Shown piece by piece: positions 27,601 to 34,926 of a stretch of DNA of 64,000 bases. The translations under genes and the position numbers were made by a program. Each line of letters begins with the position of its first letter. Position 1 is the first letter of the stretch. The notes beneath the pieces are model-generated. The model was not told the DNA's origin. It saw only the letters and a program-made list of their open reading frames with translations, and searched no databases. The DNA is from JBBQNJ01 sp038329845 (GTDB taxonomy: Bacteria; Planctomycetota; Phycisphaerae; Tepidisphaerales; Tepidisphaeraceae): NCBI GenBank assembly GCA_038329845.1, contig JBBQNJ010000016.1:4791-68790 (forward strand). The letters are read 5' to 3'.

Positions 27601-27825
27601 AAACGTCCCGTCGGGATGGCCCCAAATGTCGCCTTCGCGGATTGGCCGCCAGTCGCTGGTGAACTGGTATTGCCCCGGGGCGTGATAGGCGGCATCGCGG
27701 ATTTCCCACCGATCGACCGGCGCCGAGGCGTCGAGCTGCCAATGGCTGATCTCGGCCAGACGGACGCGAATCCATTCCGGCAGATTCAGCGAACGACGAA
27801 CAACGGCGGTATGCCCTTTGGCCAT
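24643..27825 (-). CDS. Glycoside hydrolase family 38 alpha-mannosidase
   Basis: 1060 residues from the ATG at 27825 (MAKGHTAVV). The catalytic region has GHSHIDIAYHW (about 257-267; zinc ligands His and Asp) and CWLPDVFGNSWILPQIL (about 370-386; Asp zinc ligand). It continues with KMSTWNDTNKFPHNNFVWKGADGS, a typical GH38 block. The middle three-helix and C-terminal beta domains are also present. These enzymes release alpha-mannose from glycans. No signal peptide is seen, so it probably acts in the cytoplasm on imported oligosaccharides. No sugar transporter is adjacent. Confidence 0.93.
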   Translation of the reverse strand: MAKGHTAVVRRSLNLPEWIRVRLAEISHWQLDASAPVDRWEIRDAAYHAPGQYQFTSDWRPIREGDIWGHPDGTFFLRTTIHVGAEFRGLPVTFELLTPTEMLVSIDGELLNAFDPNRSEIPLLKKARGDETLAVEIEAYMRSAPDDQRIGSRLPEGHGCVQTWRNPALVSYNPIYRRFMYDLQLVLDVASCPTVDSDICNLMYAHADAAIKLIDRDTTDRGTFQRSLESAGEHLRKTVYSMKQMAAPGRLALVGHSHIDIAYHWRVRQGVRKNARTTLVQLALMDEYPEFLYCHTQPYLYEQLKLHYPQLWKRLKVKVKSGQWELIGGMYVEPDCNVPSGESFIRQCLLGKLFCLKEFGIDVDTCWLPDVFGNSWILPQILAKSGIRYFVSNKMSTWNDTNKFPHNNFVWKGADGSTVNACVPASHFISWLAPDQLLANWDGFQEKINVGESMNMYGFGDGGGGVTREILETARRLEGFPGLPQTRLVTAKTYLEEAFDRGQKLDVWDDELYLEMHRGVSTTKAILKKLNRRCELVAREAELFSVLAEPFGLKVPAAALTEAWKTVLVNQFHDILPGSHTNPVGVEAVETYTKALETFTSIRDSALDSIGANVAPAADDAADGERLVVFNSLNGPHTGLVEVPLPDARPRAVFDSTGAPAGCQMCDDGSRSALLFMARDVPSVGYAAYRITDADSRGAEGESKSTDEPAPRATRDLLENRLFRIELNESGEIMSLLDKRLNRQVVADGQVANQLQLFEDKPGMYDAWDIVPMYKDKPLPIGPVKNFAVIENGPVRAGVRFDRSFFGSTLTQTIWIYRDIARIDFVTHVDWHEHNKLLKVAFPVAVLARRATYDLSYGSITRPTHANTSWDRAKFEVTGHQWADLSEAGYGVSLLNDCKYGHDITGNVMRLTLLRGPIRPDPDSDQGPHDFTYSLYPHADSWQNAGTVQAAHMLNSPLIARRLDRQGGKLPAVHSFLRVEPSDVFIGALKKPEQGKGRILRLVEVLGGRKDVTVHLPKSWKISAASETDLLERPIGPIAATDRLHTTLSPFEIKTFRLES

Positions 27826-27863
27826 GATGACGCTTCGACTTTCTCTCAAGGGTGCAAGAAAAT

Positions 27864-28145
27864 TCAGGCGGCGAAATACGGCTTGACGAAGCGGACATGG
27901 ATCGGCAGTTCCGGCCCATACCGCTGCCGCAGCCGGGCGCGGATGAAGTGCTCGGCGGTGCGGTAGCGCGACGGGCAATTGGCGCACGCCGCCCCCATCG
28001 CAAGATACACCGCCCCGGCTTCGACGCGTTCGAAGCGAAGGTCCCCGCCATCCTCCCGGATCAGCGGAACCAGGTTTTTCTCAACAAATTGTTGAATTTC
28101 CGAAACGTCGATGGCGTTGGCCTTGGCCGAAGCGGTGCAGGTCAC
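27864..28145 (-). CDS. NifU-like Fe-S cluster scaffold domain protein
   Basis: 93 residues from the GTG at 28145, which has AGGAG 8 bases upstream; an ATG at 28190 gives 108 residues but no ribosome binding site. It contains the NifU C-terminal pattern: REDGGDLRFERVEAG, then AMGAACANCPSRYRT with a Cys-x2-Cys pair, and a final helix. Such proteins carry and transfer Fe-S clusters. It is a single-domain form. It ends 38 bases before the mannosidase start on the same strand. Confidence 0.88.
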   Translation of the reverse strand: MTCTASAKANAIDVSEIQQFVEKNLVPLIREDGGDLRFERVEAGAVYLAMGAACANCPSRYRTAEHFIRARLRQRYGPELPIHVRFVKPYFAA

Positions 28146-28334
28146 GAACACGACTCCTCTCGAGCGCGGATGCCAAACCGGCTCGTTCATCCGCCCGGGG
28201 GCGTTCGAGCCGATCCCTTTATTTCAGACGGACCGGCGATTATAGGGAACCGACCGAGGTTGCAAAATCCACCCGCGGCATCACCCACGGCGGCGCTATT
28301 CCGGCGGGAAACGGGTGAAAATTATCCACGCCCC

Positions 28335-28362
28335 TTGAAAACCCTAGCGTTTAGACTATTTT
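28335..28362 (+). promoter_or_regulatory. Candidate promoter of the HU-like gene
   Basis: TTGAAA, a 16-base spacer and TATTTT (28357-28362). The HU-like ATG is 155 bases further on. The leader contains a hairpin, CGGGA-TTGTGAG-TCCCG (28377-28393). No other gene lies in 28191-28517. Confidence 0.4.
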
Positions 28363-28517
28363 CTCTTCCACACGGACGGGATTGTGAGTCCCGCCCGGTG
28401 ATCGAGCGTCGCGGGCGAGCGAAATCCCCGCGGAGTTCGGTGACGCCGATCGCATTGGAAATGCGCGCGGCGGTTGGCTCCACACCTCATGCTCTTATTG
28501 GAAAGGAGAGCAGGTTT

Positions 28518-28826
28518 ATGGCAAAGGCAGCAGTTCCCGGCAAGCCGTTGACGAAGTCTCAAATGGCGGCTGCGCTGGCGGAGAGGGCCGGCATCAGCAA
28601 GAAGCAGGTCCATGCTTTCTGGGATGCCCAGGCGGAAATGGCGTACAAGCAGGCCAAGAACTCTTACACCTTCCCCGGCATCGGCAAGCTGGTGCTGGTC
28701 AGTCGCAAGGCCCGCATGGGCCGCAATCCCGCGACCGGCGAAAGCATCCAGATCCCGGCCAAGAAGGTCCTGAAGTTCCGCGTGGCCAAAGCCGCCAAGG
28801 ACGCGGTCCTGGGCGCCAAGAAGTAA
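28518..28826 (+). CDS. HU/IHF-family DNA-binding protein
   Basis: 102 residues, ATG preceded by AAAGGAG. The order is: MAAALAERAGISKKQVHAFWDAQ helix pair, then FPGIGKLVLVSRKARMGRNPATGESIQIPAKKVLKFR, the beta-arm with the GRNPxTGE(x)I(x)IPA motif of HU proteins. The tail KAAKDAVLGAKK is lysine rich. It bends and compacts DNA. It is followed by a candidate terminator at 28853-28889 and has its own promoter, so it is likely monocistronic and highly expressed. Confidence 0.95.
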   Translation: MAKAAVPGKPLTKSQMAAALAERAGISKKQVHAFWDAQAEMAYKQAKNSYTFPGIGKLVLVSRKARMGRNPATGESIQIPAKKVLKFRVAKAAKDAVLGAKK

Positions 28827-28852
28827 CCCCCCCACGCCGCCTCGACCCATCG

Positions 28853-28889
28853 CCGCGGGCGCCTGGAAAAGGCCCCGCGGCTTTCGTTT
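28853..28889 (+). terminator. Candidate terminator after the HU-like gene
   Basis: CCGCGGGCGCC and GGCCCCGCGG pair with one bulged base around the loop TGGAAAA, followed by CTTTCGTTT. The U-run is broken, so confidence is moderate. Confidence 0.5.
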
Positions 28890-29332
28890 GCACTCAGCGA
28901 GATACGCCTTTCAGCCCCGACCGAGCCGGTCGGCCGCACCGCTTATAAGGTTGGGCCACCCTCGAGTTTTTCGACCGCCGATAAACACCGATGAGCGCCG
29001 ATGCGAAGCAGAACAACAAACCGCGGCACAACTGCCGCACCCGCGCATCGACATCGCCTTGGCCGTTATCGGCGTCCATCAGCGTCCATCGGTGGTCGAT
29101 TCTTCCAGCGGAATTGGTGAGGATGAAACCCCAACCTGCATGACTCATCTTCACGCGGCCCCGCGAGTAGATAGTCGATAAGCATGGAGTGCAACATTGT
29201 TTCATCTGAGGACTTCGGGGGCGCAACAGTGCTGAAATGGCAAAGTGCCGTGCTTCATCGGCGGACAGCCTCGTCCGGCGCATGGTGCCGCGAAGAATTG
29301 AACTCCCACCCCCCTTGCCGCATCATGTCCCG
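28890..29332. other. Intergenic region before guaA with a CGTCCATCAGCGTCCATCGG-type repeat
   Basis: No gene is supported over about 440 bases. Phrases ACCGCCGATAAACACCGATG (28976-28995) and CGTCCATCAGCGTCCATCGG (29072-29091) are related in inverted sense, resembling a dispersed intergenic repeat. CATCAT lies 6 bases before the guaA ATG. Confidence 0.45.
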
Positions 29333-30877
29333 ATGCGCCATGACGAGGTGATCCCGATTCTGGACTTCGGCTCGCAGTACGCCCAGCTCATCGCTCGGCG
29401 GGTCCGCGAAAAAGGGGTCTATTCCGAGCTGGTCCGGCCCGATATTCCCGTCGACGAGCTACGAAAACTCAATCTCAAGGGACTGATCCTCTCCGGCGGT
29501 CCCAGTAGCGTCTACGAACCCAACGCCCCTCGCTGCGATCCGGGAATCTTCGATCTGGGCGTGCCGGTCCTGGGCATCTGTTACGGAATGCAACTGGGCG
29601 CGCAGATTCTCGGCGGGCAGGTCACGCCCGCCAAGGCCCGCGAGTATGGGCGGGCGCGCCTGCATGTGGCCAGCGCCGATCCGCTGCTGCATGGCATGCC
29701 GTCGGACACGACGGTCTGGATGAGCCATGGCGATCAGATCCACGAGCTTCCCGACGACTTTCTTCCCCTGGCCACCACGCCCACCTGCCCTTACGCCGCC
29801 ACCCGCCATCGCACCCGCCCGTTCTACGGCGTGCAGTTCCACCCCGAAGTGACCCACACCCCGCGCGGCCAGCAGCTTTTTCACAATTTCCTCTACGAAA
29901 TCTGCCATTGCGCCGGGACCTGGACGATGGAAAACTTCATCGACCAGACCGTCCGCCGCGTGCGCGAGCAGGTGGGCGACGGAAAAGTCATCTGCGGATT
30001 GAGTGGCGGGGTCGATTCCTCCGTCGTCGCCGCGTTGCTGCACAAGGCGATCGGCGAGCAGTTGGTCTGCATCTTCGTGGACAACGGGCTGCTGCGGAAG
30101 AACGAGCGAGAACTGGTCGAAAGCACCTTCCGCGACCATTTTCACATTCAATTGCTCACCCACGATGCCACCGACCGGTTCCTCGGGGCCCTCACCGGCG
30201 TGATCGACCCTCAGCAAAAGCGGAAGGTGATCGGCAAGGAGTTCATCGACGCCTTCAAGCGCGAGGCCGGGTCGATTCCCGACGCGAGATACCTGGCCCA
30301 GGGCACGCTCTATCCCGATGTAATCGAGTCGGGCCACGGCTACGCCGGCACCGCCGCGAATATCAAGCTGCACCACAATGTCGGCGGACTGCCGGCGGAG
30401 CTGGGATTCGAGCTCGTCGAGCCGCTGCGCGAGCTGTTCAAGGACGAGGTGCGCCGGGTCGGCGAGACCCTGGGGCTGCCGGAAAATATCGTGTGGCGGC
30501 ATCCGTTCCCCGGCCCGGGCCTGGCGGTGCGGATCGTGGGCGAAATCACGCCGGAACGGCTGCGCATCCTGCGCGACGCCGATGAGATCGTCCTGGAAGA
30601 ACTGGTGTCGAACAATCTGTATCGTAAGACCGCGCAGGTCTTCGCGGTGCTGCTGCCGATCGGCACGGTCGGCGTGATGGGCGACGCCCGGTCGTACGAT
30701 TCGGTCGTGGCGATCCGGGCCGTCGAGAGCCAGGACTTCATGACCGCCGACTGGGCGAGAATCCCCTTCGACGTTCTGGCGACGATGAGCAACCGCATCA
30801 TCAACGAAGTCCGCGGCGTCAACCGCGTCGTCTATGACATCAGCTCCAAACCGCCAGCGACGATCGAATGGGAGTAA
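29333..30877 (+). CDS. guaA: GMP synthase (glutamine-hydrolysing)
   Basis: 514 residues from the ATG at 29333 (MRHDEVIPILDFGSQYAQ). The N-terminal glutaminase has the nucleophile Cys83 in LGICYGMQLG and the FHPEVTHT His/Glu block. The ATP pyrophosphatase part has the SGGVDSS P-loop near 222-230 and the C-terminal dimerisation domain ends PPATIEWE, as usual. It converts XMP to GMP. The frame extends upstream to 29237, but that stretch is not conserved. No guaB is adjacent. Confidence 0.97.
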   Translation: MRHDEVIPILDFGSQYAQLIARRVREKGVYSELVRPDIPVDELRKLNLKGLILSGGPSSVYEPNAPRCDPGIFDLGVPVLGICYGMQLGAQILGGQVTPAKAREYGRARLHVASADPLLHGMPSDTTVWMSHGDQIHELPDDFLPLATTPTCPYAATRHRTRPFYGVQFHPEVTHTPRGQQLFHNFLYEICHCAGTWTMENFIDQTVRRVREQVGDGKVICGLSGGVDSSVVAALLHKAIGEQLVCIFVDNGLLRKNERELVESTFRDHFHIQLLTHDATDRFLGALTGVIDPQQKRKVIGKEFIDAFKREAGSIPDARYLAQGTLYPDVIESGHGYAGTAANIKLHHNVGGLPAELGFELVEPLRELFKDEVRRVGETLGLPENIVWRHPFPGPGLAVRIVGEITPERLRILRDADEIVLEELVSNNLYRKTAQVFAVLLPIGTVGVMGDARSYDSVVAIRAVESQDFMTADWARIPFDVLATMSNRIINEVRGVNRVVYDISSKPPATIEWE

Positions 30878-30934
30878 AGGCAACATGGTTTGAGTTCTTG
30901 TAAGTCTATTTTTGTTAACGCTTTATATCCCCAC

Positions 30935-30964
30935 TTGTGATTTTCCATAATTTGCCTCTAGAAT
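30935..30964 (+). promoter_or_regulatory. Promoter of the glycosyltransferase gene
   Basis: TTGTGA, an 18-base spacer and TAGAAT (5 of 6 matches to TATAAT) lie in an AT-rich island (about 30890-30990) after guaA. The start codon at 31003 is 38 bases after the -10 box. Confidence 0.5.
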
Positions 30965-31002
30965 AAGGTAAAGGTGTTTTATCTTATTTGCCGGTGACTG
31001 AG

Positions 31003-32619
31003 ATGTCTGAATGGAGGGTACGGGCGGGGAGGGTGCCAATGCGAGGCGGGGCGAGAGCGCTGGGAATCATCGCGGTCTGCTGCGGGATTTATCTGTTGGC
31101 GATGCCGGGGGCGCCGCCGCTGGCGCGGACGCAGGAGGCGCGGGTTCTGGAGACGGCGCGGGAGATGCTCGATGCACCCGCGAAGCAATGGCTGATCCCG
31201 CGCCTCAACGGACAGGTGCGGCTGCAAAAGCCGCCGTTGGCGTATTGGATCGCCGCCGGCGCGTACATTGCGGCGGGATCGGTCTCGACGGCGATCGGGC
31301 GCATTCCGTTCATGGTCACGGCGATCCTGACGCTGATCTTGACGATCTGGCTCGCCCGCCAATTGTTCGGCAACGGCGCAGCGGCCTGGTCGGCGATCGT
31401 GCTGGGCGGATCGTTCCTCTTCTACCGCCACGGAAGACTCGCCGAGACCGACATCCTCGTCACGCTGATGATCACCGGCGCGATCATCGCCTTCTGGCGA
31501 GCGATCGGGATGCCGCGCGATCACGTTGAACGTCCCAATCTTTGGCTGCATATCGGGGCATTGTGCTGTGGCGGAGCCGTGCTGGCCAAGGGATTGCCCG
31601 CGGTGTTCCCGCTGCTGTTTGTGCTTGGCATGGCGATCCATCGGCGCGATTCTCGCCCGCTGGGGCGGCTGGTGTGGAGCGGGGCATTGCTCTCGGCGAT
31701 CGCGCTGGCGGGGCCGTGGTTTGTGTATATCTGGGCGGTGGGTGATTCTGGCGTTCTGACGCGCGAGATCTCGATCGCCGCCGCCGGGCAAGGCCATCAC
31801 GGCTCGGTTTGGCAGTATCTGGGTGATCTGCTGGTCTCGACGGCGCCATGGACGTGGGCAGCGCTGATCGGCCTCTGGGCGGCGATCCGACATGTTCGGC
31901 GCGATTCGCGGCTGGGCGGGCTGCTGATCTGGCTGGCGGCGGTACTCGTTCCGCTGTTTCTAGCTGGACAAAAGCAGCGGCACTATCTCCTGCCGGCGAT
32001 GCCGGCGCTGGCATGCATCGCGGGCTGGTGGATCGACCGGGGATTGCGCGCCGGGCCGCGGGCGTTTTCCCGCAAGGCGATCGGCGCGATCCTTAGCGCC
32101 GCGGCGATCGCGGCGATCCCGGCCGGCGCTGCGCTGGTGGTCTGGGCCGCCCGGCGACCTTGGCCCGGCGGCGATCCGCGGCGGACCATGTCGATCATCG
32201 CGGCGGCGCTGTTGGCGATACTCACGGTGGCGCGGCTGACGCGCCTGTCACTCGCCGGACAGCTTCGGATTTTCGCCGCTATATCGGCGATTCTGCTGGC
32301 CATGGGCAACACGCTTTGGATGCCGGCCTCGAATCCCTTCAACGCCGCCGACGCCGCATCGCGGATCACCCAGAGCACCGAAGGCAATCGGATCGCATTC
32401 CTCGGGACGCCGCATATCCCGCTGATCTTCGAGATGCGCCGGATTATTCCGCTTTTCGAAGATGCCGGCGAGTTGCACGATCCAGCCGTCGCCAATCGGC
32501 CCCTGAGCCTCATCGCTGTCACGGACAACGACAGGCCCCCCCTTCCGCCGGACGCGAAATGGCGGGCGGTCCTCACGCTTTGCGGCGCCGATGAGACCTT
32601 CACCGTTTTTGAGAAATAG
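31003..32619 (+). CDS. ArnT/PMT-like membrane glycosyltransferase (GT83/GT39 type)
   Basis: 538 residues with about eleven to twelve membrane helices. The first extracytoplasmic loop reads RTQEARVLETAREMLD and then QWLIPRLNGQVRLQKPPLAYW, the pattern of polyprenyl-phosphate-sugar-dependent transferases; the usual DE pair is QE here, so the first acidic residue of the catalytic pair is changed. The enzymes transfer a sugar from a lipid carrier outside the cytoplasmic membrane. TTG at 30988 and ATG at 31039 are alternative starts. A second related protein is at 58558. The acceptor is unknown. Confidence 0.82.
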   Translation: MSEWRVRAGRVPMRGGARALGIIAVCCGIYLLAMPGAPPLARTQEARVLETAREMLDAPAKQWLIPRLNGQVRLQKPPLAYWIAAGAYIAAGSVSTAIGRIPFMVTAILTLILTIWLARQLFGNGAAAWSAIVLGGSFLFYRHGRLAETDILVTLMITGAIIAFWRAIGMPRDHVERPNLWLHIGALCCGGAVLAKGLPAVFPLLFVLGMAIHRRDSRPLGRLVWSGALLSAIALAGPWFVYIWAVGDSGVLTREISIAAAGQGHHGSVWQYLGDLLVSTAPWTWAALIGLWAAIRHVRRDSRLGGLLIWLAAVLVPLFLAGQKQRHYLLPAMPALACIAGWWIDRGLRAGPRAFSRKAIGAILSAAAIAAIPAGAALVVWAARRPWPGGDPRRTMSIIAAALLAILTVARLTRLSLAGQLRIFAAISAILLAMGNTLWMPASNPFNAADAASRITQSTEGNRIAFLGTPHIPLIFEMRRIIPLFEDAGELHDPAVANRPLSLIAVTDNDRPPLPPDAKWRAVLTLCGADETFTVFEK

Positions 32620-32624
32620 CCACG

Positions 32625-32876
32625 CCGGCGATCCTCGCACCGCCCCGGCGGCGGCGGGTTCGAGGCCGGGACGGACGGCTTTGGCGACTGGCGGCTCACA
32701 TCGCCCCGGCATCCGTGGATTCGAGAGCGCCTCGGTGGCGGGAGCGTGACCAGCCTGCCTGGGTGGCTCACATCGCGCCGGCGGCCGCGGGTTCGAGAGC
32801 GCCTCGATGGCGGGAGCGTGACCAGCCTGCCTGGGCGGCTCACATCGCCCCGGCATCCGCGGGTTCGAGAGCGCGG
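32625..32876. repeat. 72-bp tandem direct repeat, about 2.5 clear copies
   Basis: The unit begins GGCTCACATCGCCCCGGCAT and contains GGGAGCGTGACCAGCCTGCC. Copies begin at 32693, 32765 and 32837 (partial), and a more diverged one precedes them. The period is 72 bases, a multiple of three. It spans the gap between the convergent glycosyltransferase and deoxyhypusine synthase genes and supplies the last codons of the latter. Confidence 0.85.
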
Positions 32877-33478
32877 CTCCAGCGCCGCTCGGGACGGGCC
32901 TGCCACCCCTTCTTGTGATAGGCGTATCCCACGATCAGTGGGACGGCCAAAGTCGCTTCGCTGAAGACCATCTGTTCGTATACCGTGTCCACCTTCCCCC
33001 AGCTCGAGGCCTCTTTCAGCGTGCTGCTGCTCAACGCCCCGTCGCGCACATCGGCGACCGTGACCTGCACGGCGTACTTGTGCATCGGAGCATCATGGCC
33101 CAATACCTCGGCACAGACCACGATGTCCTGCGTGAAATTCTTCGGCACGCCCCCGCCGATCATGAACAGGCCCGTCTCCGTGTTCTGAATCTTCAGTTGA
33201 GTCAGTTCGTGAAAATCCTTGCCGCCGTCCCAGCTCAGGCACGGCTGATCGCCCTTGGCCGCCCGCAGCGCCACCAGGCCGAAACCCGCCGAGCAATCGC
33301 TGAACGCCGGGCAGAAAATCGGTACATCCTTCTTGAACGCCTCGTAGATAATCGAATCGTCGCATTTCGGCCCGCCCTGGCGATCGAGATAGGCGCCGAA
33401 CTCGCGCAGCAATTCTCGCGAGCTGTACGGTCGGGCTTTGAGGGACTCGAATATCTTCTGCGTAGTCTCGTCGCACAC
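32840..33478 (-). CDS. Deoxyhypusine synthase homologue, C-terminal part (separated by in-frame TAG)
   Basis: 212 residues from a GTG at 33478, which has AGGAGG 8 bases upstream. It carries the C-terminal half of the family: PYSSRELLREFGAYL, DVPIFCPAFSDCSAGFGLV, GGGVPKNFTQDIVVCAEVLG, HKYAVQVTVADVRDGALSSS and SSWGKVD with the active-site lysine. The final residues (about 20, RRWSRALEPADAGAM region) come from a 72-bp repeat. The reading frame continues from the preceding gene with only TAG between them. Family members transfer an aminobutyl group from spermidine; bacterial homologues often make homospermidine or similar polyamines. This fragment alone would lack part of the NAD-binding fold. 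Confidence 0.82.
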   Translation of the reverse strand: MCDETTQKIFESLKARPYSSRELLREFGAYLDRQGGPKCDDSIIYEAFKKDVPIFCPAFSDCSAGFGLVALRAAKGDQPCLSWDGGKDFHELTQLKIQNTETGLFMIGGGVPKNFTQDIVVCAEVLGHDAPMHKYAVQVTVADVRDGALSSSTLKEASSWGKVDTVYEQMVFSEATLAVPLIVGYAYHKKGWQARPERRWSRALEPADAGAM

Positions 33479-33490
33479 TCGCAGTTCCTC

Positions 33491-33958
33491 CTAGTCGATC
33501 AGCGTGTCGTAGATACGATCGATCGCCAGCTCGCGCAGCTCCCCGTCATGCAATCCGCTCTTGAGCTTCTCATCGGCGATGTAATGGCGGAATCCCAGTG
33601 CCTCGAAGAAGTCCTGGTCCACCATGTTGGCCCCGGTGCTGACAATCGCATCGACCATGTTGTGGCGGATCATGTCCACGATCACCTTCTTCAGCCCGGC
33701 GCTGATCAGGGACCCGGCCAGGCAGAGGATCACCGCGCATTCAGTATCGCGCAGCATCCGATCGTAGATGCCGGCGGCCCGATGCAGATCGCGGCTGGAA
33801 AAGGCCATTCGCCCCATCGCCTCGACCACCGCTACGACCTGCGGGTTGACGGTGATGTCGATGTGTTCGATGGTCTGATCGAGATACGCCTTCTTGGCGC
33901 CCTTGTCCTGGCGGGCCTTGAGCGGCGTGGTGTTCAGCGTGGTGTCGGATTGGGTCAT
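33491..33958 (-). CDS. Deoxyhypusine synthase homologue, N-terminal part, ends at in-frame TAG
   Basis: 155 residues, ATG with AAAGGA upstream. It contains the N-terminal half: AFSSRDLHRAAGIYDRML, LCLAGSLISAGLKKVIVDMI, AIVSTGANMVDQDFFEALG and ELAIDRIYDTLID, then TAG. In full-length relatives this continues DTYIDEEELR; here the frame reads DTLID, TAG, then EELRVCDETT. A single change of GAG to TAG explains the split. The next part restarts 12 bases later with a Shine-Dalgarno overlapping the stop. Whether both pieces associate, or the gene is decaying, is unknown. Confidence 0.85.
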   Translation of the reverse strand: MTQSDTTLNTTPLKARQDKGAKKAYLDQTIEHIDITVNPQVVAVVEAMGRMAFSSRDLHRAAGIYDRMLRDTECAVILCLAGSLISAGLKKVIVDMIRHNMVDAIVSTGANMVDQDFFEALGFRHYIADEKLKSGLHDGELRELAIDRIYDTLID

Positions 33959-34237
33959 GACGAGATTCCTTTAGGAAAAGGCTCTATTTTCGGCGGCAAT
34001 GCCGGCGGGACGCTCCCGCGTAACAAAAAGCCACCGCGCCCCGCTACGGCGTGTTCACCCGGAAACACCCGCCATCGCGGCGCTCGGTGGCTTTGACAAC
34101 AGCCTATTGTGCGAAGGCAGTCACGTCCGAGTCAAGCGACGGTTCCAAGAAAATACAAACGGGCACCTGCCACCGCCGCCTGTACGCCCGCAAGAGTCTG
34201 TATGCCTTGTGTTCGGGCCTGTTGGCGTGAGGCCGGT

Positions 34238-34243
34238 TATAAT
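34238..34243 (+). promoter_or_regulatory. TATAAT box 6 bases before the DUF433 start (leaderless)
   Basis: A perfect TATAAT is followed by 6 bases and a GTG at 34250, the expected transcription start. No Shine-Dalgarno and no convincing -35 box were found. The rest of 33959-34237 shows no gene. Confidence 0.55.
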
Positions 34244-34249
34244 AAGTCC

Positions 34250-34483
34250 GTGAATTGGCAAGAGCGAATCAGCGTCGATCCGGCAGTGTGTCACGGCAAG
34301 GCGTGCGTCAAGGGAACCCGGGTCATGGCGTCGGTCATCCTGGACAATCTCGCATCGGGCCTCGGCGGCGACGAGATCGCCGAGGCCTACCATGTCGGTG
34401 CCGAAGACATCCGGGCGGTCTTGATGTACGCGGCAGCGCTGGCCAAAGAACGGGTCGTGTCGGTGCGTGCGGAGACGGCGTGA
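34250..34483 (+). CDS. DUF433 domain protein (probable antitoxin)
   Basis: 77 residues starting at GTG 34250. The pattern RISVDPAVCHGKACVKGTRVMASVILDNLASGLGGDEIAEAYHV is the DUF433 winged-helix signature, a domain found in antitoxins paired with PIN-like proteins. The stop TGA overlaps the GTG of the next gene (GTGA), so the two are translationally coupled. As antitoxin it would bind the toxin and repress the shared promoter; this is inferred from related pairs. Confidence 0.85.
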   Translation: MNWQERISVDPAVCHGKACVKGTRVMASVILDNLASGLGGDEIAEAYHVGAEDIRAVLMYAAALAKERVVSVRAETA

Positions 34484-34836
34484 TTCGATTGGAGATTAAT
34501 GAAAACGTCCATCCGGAGGTTGCGGCGTTGCTCAGAAACCACGGCCATGATGTGCTGACCGTCTGGGATCAGTCGATGCGGGGTGCCAGCGATATGGAAC
34601 TGGTTCGAACCTGTCGAGTCGAATCGCGGGCTCTGGTGACGCTGGACTTGGATTTCGCCGATGTCCGGGCGTATTCGCCCAAAGAGCACGCCGGCATCGT
34701 CGTTTTGCGCCCCAAGAGCCAATCGCGCGACGACGTGCTCGACGCCGTGGGCCGGTTAGTTCCCCTGTTGCGAACCCCGGGCCTCGCCGGCCAGCTTTGG
34801 ATCGTGGATGGGCATCAAGTGCGAATGCGAGAGTAA
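34480..34836 (+). CDS. DUF5615 PIN-like protein (probable toxin), first acidic residue altered
   Basis: 118 residues, GTG overlapping the previous stop by four bases. It follows the DUF5615 layout: an N-terminal strand with a DEN motif, LRNHGHDVLTVWDQSMRGASDMEL, then ALVTLDLDFADV with the second acidic cluster, and a GIVVLR strand. The first motif reads EINENV, so the usual DEN aspartate is Asn. That residue is a likely metal ligand, so RNase activity may be weakened. Pairing with DUF433 makes a toxin-antitoxin module plausible. A related orphan protein lies at 39104-39475. Confidence 0.82.
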   Translation: MIRLEINENVHPEVAALLRNHGHDVLTVWDQSMRGASDMELVRTCRVESRALVTLDLDFADVRAYSPKEHAGIVVLRPKSQSRDDVLDAVGRLVPLLRTPGLAGQLWIVDGHQVRMRE

Positions 34837-34926
34837 GATGCCAAGCCACGCACCGCGACTCGGCTTGGGGATTCAACGTCGCTTGACGTGCCGACGGTTT
34901 AATGACATCGCCCCGCGATCGGCCCT

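Noticed and set aside
29459..30886. 475-residue minus-strand frame
   Set aside because: Antisense to guaA, which has full catalytic motifs.
32693..32876. CRISPR-like reading of the 72-bp repeats
   Set aside because: The units are contiguous with no unique spacers.
33491..33493. Recoding of TAG as an amino acid genome-wide
   Set aside because: TAG ends other genes in the window with complete proteins (glucoamylase at 47898-47900, glycosyltransferase at 32617-32619), so a reassigned code is unlikely.
34130..34180. GGGCACCTGCCACC phrase upstream of DUF433 as a fourth mobile element copy
   Set aside because: It lacks both arms and the AT-rich core; similarity to other GGGGAC repeats is superficial.
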